Notes under the pieces: generated by a model
The model's database searches: none
Told to the model about the DNA's origin: nothing
What the model saw: the letters and a program-made list of their open reading frames with translations, nothing else
Program-made: the position numbers and the translations under genes
From: Nitrospirota bacterium
GTDB taxonomy: Bacteria > Nitrospirota > Thermodesulfovibrionia > UBA6902 > BMS3Bbin08
Reading direction: 5' to 3'
Length of the DNA: 11,263 bases
Assembly: GCA_030637135.1 (NCBI GenBank)
Contig: DAOVVO010000033.1
Coordinates: forward strand, 1-11,263
Part shown: positions 7,353 to 11,263 of the stretch, one piece after another
Layout: the number at the start of each line of letters is the position of its first letter
Numbering within the stretch: position 1 is the stretch's first letter

Positions 7353-7500
7353 ACCCCGTTAGAGATTTTACAATCTCTAATGGTATGCACTGACAGTGGC
7401 TTTTTACATCGTAAGACCTGTGGTCTCTTGCGGGGTTAACCACCGTCGATTTTCCCGTTTGAGATAAATTTCTAACGGAATGAACTTTCTCTAACGGGGT
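7353..7500. repeat. MITE-like element with inverted ends and internal hairpins
   Basis: The outer arms are a perfect 13-base inverted repeat, ACCCCGTTAGAGA (7353-7365) and TCTCTAACGGGGT (7488-7500). The interior is packed with smaller dyads. CCGTTAGAGATT (7356-7367) and AATCTCTAATGG (7372-7383) form a 12-pair stem with one G-U and a TTAC loop. CACTG-A-CAGTG is at 7388-7398, AGACC-TGT-GGTCT at 7414-7426 and the GGTTAACC palindrome at 7434-7441. CCGTTTGAGAT (7455-7465) and ATTTCTAACGG (7468-7478) form an imperfect stem. The word CCGTTAGA/TCTAACGG and near variants thus recur about five times in 150 bases. No transposase and no clear target-site duplication is seen. It could be a miniature transposon, a REP/BIME-like unit or a structured RNA; a mobile repeat is the more likely reading. 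Confidence 0.55.
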
Positions 7501-7595
7501 AAATAAAATTTTCATGGAAAGGTGAATTATAAATTGAGCGTACTCACACTCAACATCCGGGGGAAATAGTATAAACTCTTACCTGTGAAGGCGGC

Positions 7596-7626
7596 AAAAA
7601 AATTTAACCTGACTGTAGAGCTCTAC
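7596..7626 (-). terminator. Possible weak terminator after rmlD
   Basis: Downstream of rmlD on the minus strand is a perfect 12-base palindrome, GTAGAGCTCTAC (7615-7626), then twelve other bases, then seven T residues (7596-7602 as A on the plus strand). The stem can have only about four pairs around a small loop and the T tract is too far for a standard intrinsic terminator, so the palindrome may instead be a protein site or simply chance. Confidence 0.25.
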
Positions 7627-7664
7627 TGTGATAAATTGCAAATTTTTAGGAGATGAATTTTACA

Positions 7665-8498
7665 TTACGTGCTCTGTTCAAGATATTCCTTGAGCGCTTC
7701 TTTCCAGTGCCTTAATCCCTTTATACCCTCAAGCCTCAGCATGGTATTATTAAGTACAGAAAAGAATGGCCGTTTAGCAGGTCTTTTAAATTTGTTGGAG
7801 GTTATTGGCTTAATGTTAGTATTCATGCCTTTTAATTTGGCAATCTCAAGGGCAAACTCATACCAGGAACACTGTGAAGTATTCGATATATGATATATTC
7901 CAAATCCTTTCCCTATTAGTTCTCTCAATGTTACTGCAAGGTCATATGTATATGTAGGTGAACCTTTCTGGTCATCGACAACCTCGACTTCTTTTCTTTC
8001 AGACATGAGTCTTAATATAGTATCTACAAAGTTTTTCCCGTTCTTACCATAAAGCCACGAAGTCCTGACAATATAAAATCTATTAGTAAGTGAAGTTACA
8101 AAATTTTCTCCGATTAGCTTTGAAAGACCATATTTATTTATAGGGTTAGATATGTCCCACTCATTATAGGGCTCTTTTTTTTTACCGTCAAAAACATAGT
8201 CTGTGCTTATATACACTATCGGGCAATTAATGTCCTGGCAGGCTATTGCTACATTTCTTGTCCCTATGCCATTAACGAGAAATGCCTTATCAGGATTGTT
8301 TTCACTTCCGTCTACATCAGTATACGCTGCAGCATGTATGAGGTATTCAGGTTTTATCTCTTTAATATTTTTTTTGGTTTTATCAAGGTCAGTTATATCA
8401 AAGTCCCTGAGTGTTAATGTTATGAGTTCGACATCTGTGAAAACCTTTGTTATGTCAGAGCCGAGCATTCCATCAGAGCCTGTTAGTGCAATCCTCAC
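7665..8498 (-). CDS. rmlD: dTDP-4-dehydrorhamnose reductase
   Basis: A 277-residue SDR-type reductase, the normal length of RmlD. The nucleotide-binding loop is GSDGMLG (7-13). Other family signatures are AAYTDVD (58-64), STDYVFDG (98-105), the catalytic Tyr123 and Lys127 in YGLSK, RTSWLYG (145-151), DDQKGSPTY (175-183) and RPAKRPFFSVL (239-249), the last two typical of substrate binding in RmlD. It reduces dTDP-4-keto-L-rhamnose to dTDP-L-rhamnose with NAD(P)H in the cytoplasm, the last step of the pathway whose other genes lie directly upstream. The start is GTG overlapping the rmlB stop as GTGA, with GGAGAGG about 8 bases ahead inside the rmlB end, so the two genes are translationally coupled. 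The family is clear. The exact sugar depends on what the unusual RmlC-like protein makes. Confidence 0.93.
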   Translation of the reverse strand: MRIALTGSDGMLGSDITKVFTDVELITLTLRDFDITDLDKTKKNIKEIKPEYLIHAAAYTDVDGSENNPDKAFLVNGIGTRNVAIACQDINCPIVYISTDYVFDGKKKEPYNEWDISNPINKYGLSKLIGENFVTSLTNRFYIVRTSWLYGKNGKNFVDTILRLMSERKEVEVVDDQKGSPTYTYDLAVTLRELIGKGFGIYHISNTSQCSWYEFALEIAKLKGMNTNIKPITSNKFKRPAKRPFFSVLNNTMLRLEGIKGLRHWKEALKEYLEQST

Positions 8499-9520
8499 GT
8501 TTTCAACCTCTCCCCATATTGAGCTTCATAATACTGCTTGTATTCTCCGGAAATGATTCTCTGCCACCATGTCTTATTGGAAATATACCATTCAATGGTT
8601 CTTGTTATACCTTCATCAAAATTTATCTCAGGTTTCCATCCAGGTTCTTGCTCAATTTTTGAAGGGTCTATTGCGTACCTCCTGTCATGACCGCTTCTGT
8701 CCTTAACAAAAGTTATTAAACCCGTTAGTTCTTTTTCGCTTATATTCAACTTCTCTGCTGTTTTATTGAGTATGAACTTAATTGTTTCGATATTTTTTTC
8801 TTCATTTCGTGCACCAATGTTGTAAATCTCTCCCGGGATGCCACTGTGGAGAATTGCATCTATAGCCTTACAGTGGTCTACAACATAAATCCAGTCCCTT
8901 ACCTGCATACCGTCTCCGTACACTGGAATTGGTTTTTTATTCATGGCATTCAAAATGACAAGCGGAATCAGTTTTTCGGGAAATTGATAAGGACCATAAT
9001 TATTTGAACACCGCGTTATGATTGCCTTAATCTTGTGGGTTTCAATATAAGACCTAACAAGCATATCAGCCGATGCCTTGCTTGCAGCGTAAGGGCTGTT
9101 TGGTTGAAGAAGAGAATCTTCTTTAAAAAACCCTTTTTCAGTAGAACCATAAACCTCATCCGTTGATACATGTAAAAAAAGGCATTCTCTCTTTTTTGCC
9201 GTTTCAAGGAGAGCATATGTCCCTAGAATATTTGTTCTCAGAAAAGGCTGTGCATCTAATATGCTCCTGTCAACGTGACTCTCTGCAGCAAAATTTACAA
9301 TTGTATCAAACTCTATTTTCTCCAGTGCCTTCCTGTCACAGATATCACCTTTTATAAATGTATATCCAGGTGATGTCTCTATATCTTTGAGGTTTTCCAA
9401 GTTGCCGGCATAGGTAAGATTGTCTAAATTAACTACCCCATAATCCGGATGAGAAGATAGTATATGTCTGATAAAATTTGATCCAATGAACCCCGCACCG
9501 CCAGTTATCAATAGTTTCAT
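8495..9520 (-). CDS. rmlB: dTDP-glucose 4,6-dehydratase
   Basis: A 341-residue extended SDR enzyme. Signatures are GGAGFIG (7-13) for NAD, DNLTYAGN (33-40), which is diagnostic for RmlB, AAESHVDRS (78-86), the catalytic Thr120-Asp121-Glu122 set, Tyr144 and Lys148 in YAASK, RCSNNYGPYQ (170-179) and the C-terminal DRxGHDRRYAID segment. It converts dTDP-glucose to dTDP-4-keto-6-deoxyglucose through NAD oxidation, dehydration and reduction, and works as a cytosolic dimer in the family. The ATG lies two bases after the stop of the RmlC-like gene with AAGGTAAG upstream, and its stop overlaps the rmlD start by four bases. All catalytic residues expected are present and the length is normal. Confidence 0.96.
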   Translation of the reverse strand: MKLLITGGAGFIGSNFIRHILSSHPDYGVVNLDNLTYAGNLENLKDIETSPGYTFIKGDICDRKALEKIEFDTIVNFAAESHVDRSILDAQPFLRTNILGTYALLETAKKRECLFLHVSTDEVYGSTEKGFFKEDSLLQPNSPYAASKASADMLVRSYIETHKIKAIITRCSNNYGPYQFPEKLIPLVILNAMNKKPIPVYGDGMQVRDWIYVVDHCKAIDAILHSGIPGEIYNIGARNEEKNIETIKFILNKTAEKLNISEKELTGLITFVKDRSGHDRRYAIDPSKIEQEPGWKPEINFDEGITRTIEWYISNKTWWQRIISGEYKQYYEAQYGERLKT

Positions 9521-9522
9521 GC

Positions 9523-9966
9523 TTAATCACTTACCTTATAAGAATTATCGGGGTCATTTTCATATCGTATCTCATCTACCTGCTCAGTCTTGCCCCACCC
9601 TTTATAAAGTTTGTCAGGAAGGTTTATTACATAACCGTTACTTTTACCTATATTTTTATAGGCATGCACAATACCGGGAGGCACAACCGCTATTACGGGA
9701 ATCTCTGATGTATCTATGGTCTCTTTCTTCTTGTAGGAAGTTGATGTTTTTCTGTTGTCCCAAAAATACAGCCTGAACCTGCCAATAAGACAAAAAAAAT
9801 CTGTTTGTTCTCTATGTTCATGGGGCCCTCTCACAACACCGGGCTTTGTCATGGAGAGATATGTCATGAGGGGTTTGAATGTAGCTTCGTCTTCCCTGAT
9901 TATCTCCCCGAGCCATCCTCTGGAATCTTTGTAAAGAGAAATTTCCCGTATCTCAAGTCCTTCCAC
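9523..9966 (-). CDS. Short RmlC-like dTDP-sugar epimerase (cupin)
   Basis: A 147-residue cupin related to dTDP-4-dehydrorhamnose 3,5-epimerase, shorter than the usual 180 or so. The N-terminal DSRGWLGEI (14-22) matches the DxRG motif of RmlC. RGPHEH (47-52) stands where canonical enzymes have RGLHYQ, so His49 aligns with the catalytic base. VPPGIVHAY (95-103) is the second cupin motif. The conserved lysine of the QxKLV segment is missing: here it reads EQTDFF (53-58). The C-terminal DEIRYENDPDNSY (131-143) replaces the usual DEGGIRWDDP-type ending. The expected job is epimerisation of dTDP-4-keto-6-deoxyglucose between RmlB and RmlD, but the changes allow a single-carbon epimerase or another keto-sugar isomerase. 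The start is GTG, one base after the rmlA stop, with AGAGG upstream. I leave the symbol empty because the activity is not certain. Confidence 0.8.
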   Translation of the reverse strand: MEGLEIREISLYKDSRGWLGEIIREDEATFKPLMTYLSMTKPGVVRGPHEHREQTDFFCLIGRFRLYFWDNRKTSTSYKKKETIDTSEIPVIAVVPPGIVHAYKNIGKSNGYVINLPDKLYKGWGKTEQVDEIRYENDPDNSYKVSD

Positions 9967-9967
9967 C

Positions 9968-11035
9968 CTATACCTCTACTACAGAATCATCGCCAAGCAT
10001 AAGCCTGAGGGCTTTATGCATAGTATTATTGCTGGTAATTTTTACCCTACGACCTATGATACTTTCTTCTATCCTTTCAATTTCTATCAATTCGCTTGAG
10101 TTCATTACCACGGAATGCTCAACAGAAGATTTCATTATTTTTACGTTGTCACCTATACTTGTATGTGGGCCGATAAAAGAATTTTCAATCATTGTATTTT
10201 CACCGATTACAACAGGTCCGCGTATAGTACTTTTTTTAATCATTGAGCCCTTCCCTATAGTTACACGCCCGAGAACCTTGCTGCTATCATCTATGTGTCC
10301 ATTTATATTCCCTTTCAACCATTCATCAAGAACAATAACATTTGCAGTCAGAAGGTCATCTTTTTTACCCGTATCAAGCCACCATGTATCAAGCACAAAA
10401 CTTTCCACATTACTCCCCGTACTAATCAATTCCTGAATAGCGTCTGTTATCTCGAGTTCGCCTCTTTTTGAGGGTTTAATTTTTTCAATAGCTGTGTGTA
10501 TTTTTGTTGAAAAAATATATATACCTACAAGGGCAAGATTAGAAGGTGGGATGTCAGGCTTCTCTAAAAGATGGGTGACTTTTCCCTCTTTTGAAATTTC
10601 AGCTACACCGAATTGTTTTGGATTTTTAACTTCTTTAAGGAGGATGAGTGCTTCCGGGGTATTCTTTTGAAATTCCTCAACAAATTCATTTATTCCTGTG
10701 CCAATCAGGTTATCTCCTAAATACATAATAAATGGGGAATCATCAAGGAAAGCTCGTGCAGTTTTAATGGCATGTGCAAGCCCGCCGGGCACTTCCTGCA
10801 ATATATATTGTATATTAACGTTCCATGGACTACCGTCACCAACAGCATCTTTTATCTCCTGCCCTGTTTCAGGTGAGATGATAATGCCTATGTCTTTTAT
10901 TCCTGCCTGAACAATGTTGTCAATACAATAGAAAAGTATCGGCTTGTTAGCAACCGGGACGAGCTGTTTTGCCCCAGAGTAGGTTAATGGTCTTAGGCGT
11001 GTCCCTTTTCCACCACTTAATATAATAGCCTTCAT
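9968..11035 (-). CDS. rmlA: Glucose-1-phosphate thymidylyltransferase, long form
   Basis: A 355-residue sugar nucleotidyltransferase. The N-terminal catalytic domain (about 1-235) has GGKGTRLRPLT (8-18), Lys23 in the AKQLVPVANKP segment (22-32), the metal-binding LGDN (106-109), QFGVAE (141-146), LLEKP (156-160) and the WWLDTGKKDDLL segment (218-229). The C-terminal 110 residues are hexapeptide-like repeats (for example IGKGSMI, IGENTMI, IGDNVKI) forming a left-handed beta-helix. This two-domain layout is the long-form RmlA, found in archaea, actinobacteria (StrD-type) and various other bacteria, unlike the roughly 290-residue enterobacterial enzyme. It joins glucose-1-phosphate and dTTP to dTDP-glucose, the first step of the operon. 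It is the first gene; the ATG has only a weak AAAAGAA upstream and a candidate promoter lies very close. Confidence 0.93.
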   Translation of the reverse strand: MKAIILSGGKGTRLRPLTYSGAKQLVPVANKPILFYCIDNIVQAGIKDIGIIISPETGQEIKDAVGDGSPWNVNIQYILQEVPGGLAHAIKTARAFLDDSPFIMYLGDNLIGTGINEFVEEFQKNTPEALILLKEVKNPKQFGVAEISKEGKVTHLLEKPDIPPSNLALVGIYIFSTKIHTAIEKIKPSKRGELEITDAIQELISTGSNVESFVLDTWWLDTGKKDDLLTANVIVLDEWLKGNINGHIDDSSKVLGRVTIGKGSMIKKSTIRGPVVIGENTMIENSFIGPHTSIGDNVKIMKSSVEHSVVMNSSELIEIERIEESIIGRRVKITSNNTMHKALRLMLGDDSVVEV

Positions 11036-11043
11036 ATTCTTTT

Positions 11044-11072
11044 ATGATAGCCAAAAAACTTAATAAGTTCAA
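11044..11072 (-). promoter_or_regulatory. Candidate promoter for the rml operon
   Basis: On the minus strand TTGAAC (11067-11072) and TATCAT (11044-11049) are separated by exactly 17 bases, matching the sigma-70 consensus at four and five of six positions. The predicted start of transcription would be only a few bases before the rmlA ATG, giving a very short leader. The spacer edge also contains the near-palindrome AACTT-AAT-AAGTT (11057-11069), which could be an operator. AT-rich DNA makes chance matches likely. Confidence 0.35.
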
Positions 11073-11111
11073 TTTTTTTGATTTTTTAATATGAAATAGC
11101 AAGCGTAACTT

Positions 11112-11215
11112 ACCTGACGCCTGCCTCTACCTGTCGGTCTACGACTCATAGAGCAGACAGGTGCCGGTAGGCATGGCAGTCAGGTTCCCCATAGTCCCGT
11201 CGTAGACTCATAGAG
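11112..11215. repeat. Nested palindromes, REP-like intergenic element
   Basis: A GC-richer patch in AT-rich surroundings. Outer arms ACCTGACGCCTGCCT (11112-11126) and AGGCATGGCAGTCAGGT (11169-11185) are complementary apart from two single-base insertions. Inside them ACCTGTC (11129-11135) pairs with GACAGGT (11156-11162). The word GTCTACGAC (11137-11145) recurs inverted as GTCGTAGAC (11199-11207), yet both copies are followed by the same TCATAGAG, giving a direct repeat GACTCATAGAG at 11143-11153 and 11205-11215. Such nested GC-rich hairpins with repeated words are typical of REP-type elements mobilised by RAYT transposases; no such gene is in the window. The bases from 11216 to the edge hold nothing I recognise. 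Confidence 0.5.
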
Positions 11216-11263
11216 AAGTTTCGGGTCGGAATCGACTCGTACCAAGACTGCAGGAAGCTTTAA

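Larger units (their letters stand above)
7157..7664. other. Gene-free spacer between the rml operon and the radical SAM genes
   Basis: About 508 bases without a gene I can support. From right to left on the transcribed strand it holds a 12-base palindrome after rmlD (7615-7626), a compact structured repeat element (7353-7500, listed separately) and an AT-rich leader (7157-7352) before the first radical SAM gene. The leader contains a 12-base AT palindrome TTAAAATTTTAA (7222-7233) and a small AT hairpin, AATATAA-AAAC-TTATATT (7169-7186), near the start codon. Promoters for the second operon are likely here: TACAAT-like hexamers occur on the minus strand, but I see no well-placed -35 box. An 86-codon frame (7255-7515) crosses the repeat and is rejected as a gene. 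Confidence 0.6.

Noticed and set aside
7157..7390. A 78-codon N-terminal extension of the first radical SAM gene
   Set aside because: It is low-complexity, AT-driven sequence crossing part of the repeat element. The family's first beta strand begins at MNVLMLNPP (7156).
7353..7500. CRISPR array
   Set aside because: The repeated words are short, in both orientations and irregularly spaced; there are no uniform repeats and spacers and no cas genes.
7255..7515. An 86-codon minus-strand frame between rmlD and the radical SAM genes
   Set aside because: It runs through the hairpin element and overlaps the rejected extension, shows no domain or motif, and has no clear ribosome binding site. It is best explained as chance translation of a repeat.
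11183..11263. A minus-strand frame open from the right edge, about 27 codons
   Set aside because: It ends inside the palindromic repeat and consists partly of repeat sequence. It could be the tail of a gene outside the window, but nothing here supports that.

Overview
The window is a one-directional block of ten protein genes, all on the minus strand, so transcription runs from high to low coordinates. The content is nucleotide-sugar synthesis, glycosyl transfer and cobalamin-type radical SAM chemistry, which together point to part of a cell-surface polysaccharide (O-antigen, capsule or glycolipid) cluster. Genes are tightly packed, with GTG starts and clear Shine-Dalgarno sequences, so the organism is bacterial or bacterial-like. 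The AT-rich gaps, moderate GC, several B12-binding radical SAM paralogs and a long-form RmlA suggest an anaerobic, uncultured-type lineage (Nitrospirota, Desulfobacterota or a similar phylum). This taxonomic guess is weak because no marker gene is present.

Right part (about 11035 down to 7665): a compact four-gene operon, rmlA (long form), a short RmlC-like cupin, rmlB and rmlD, separated by 1 or 2 bases or overlapping by 4. Together they would turn glucose-1-phosphate and dTTP into dTDP-L-rhamnose or a related dTDP-6-deoxyhexose. A candidate promoter lies just before rmlA. Beyond it, at the right edge, is a GC-richer cluster of nested palindromes and repeated words that looks like a REP-type intergenic element.

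Middle (7157 to 7664): about 500 bases without a credible gene. It holds a roughly 150-base element with 13-base inverted ends and several internal hairpins built on variants of one word (CCGTTAGA / TCTAACGG), a 12-base palindrome after rmlD, and an AT-rich leader before the next gene.

Left part (7156 down to 216): three consecutive radical SAM proteins with N-terminal cobalamin-binding-like domains, a family 2 glycosyltransferase with C-terminal membrane segments, a UDP-glucuronate decarboxylase (UDP-xylose synthase) and a DPM1-like family 2 glycosyltransferase. Gaps are 1 to 18 bases, so this is probably a second operon. It would supply UDP-xylose, transfer sugars at the membrane and carry out unknown radical steps on a lipid or glycan. 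No flippase, polymerase or ligase is present, so the pathway continues outside the window. The last 215 bases at the left hold only a 10-base inverted repeat.
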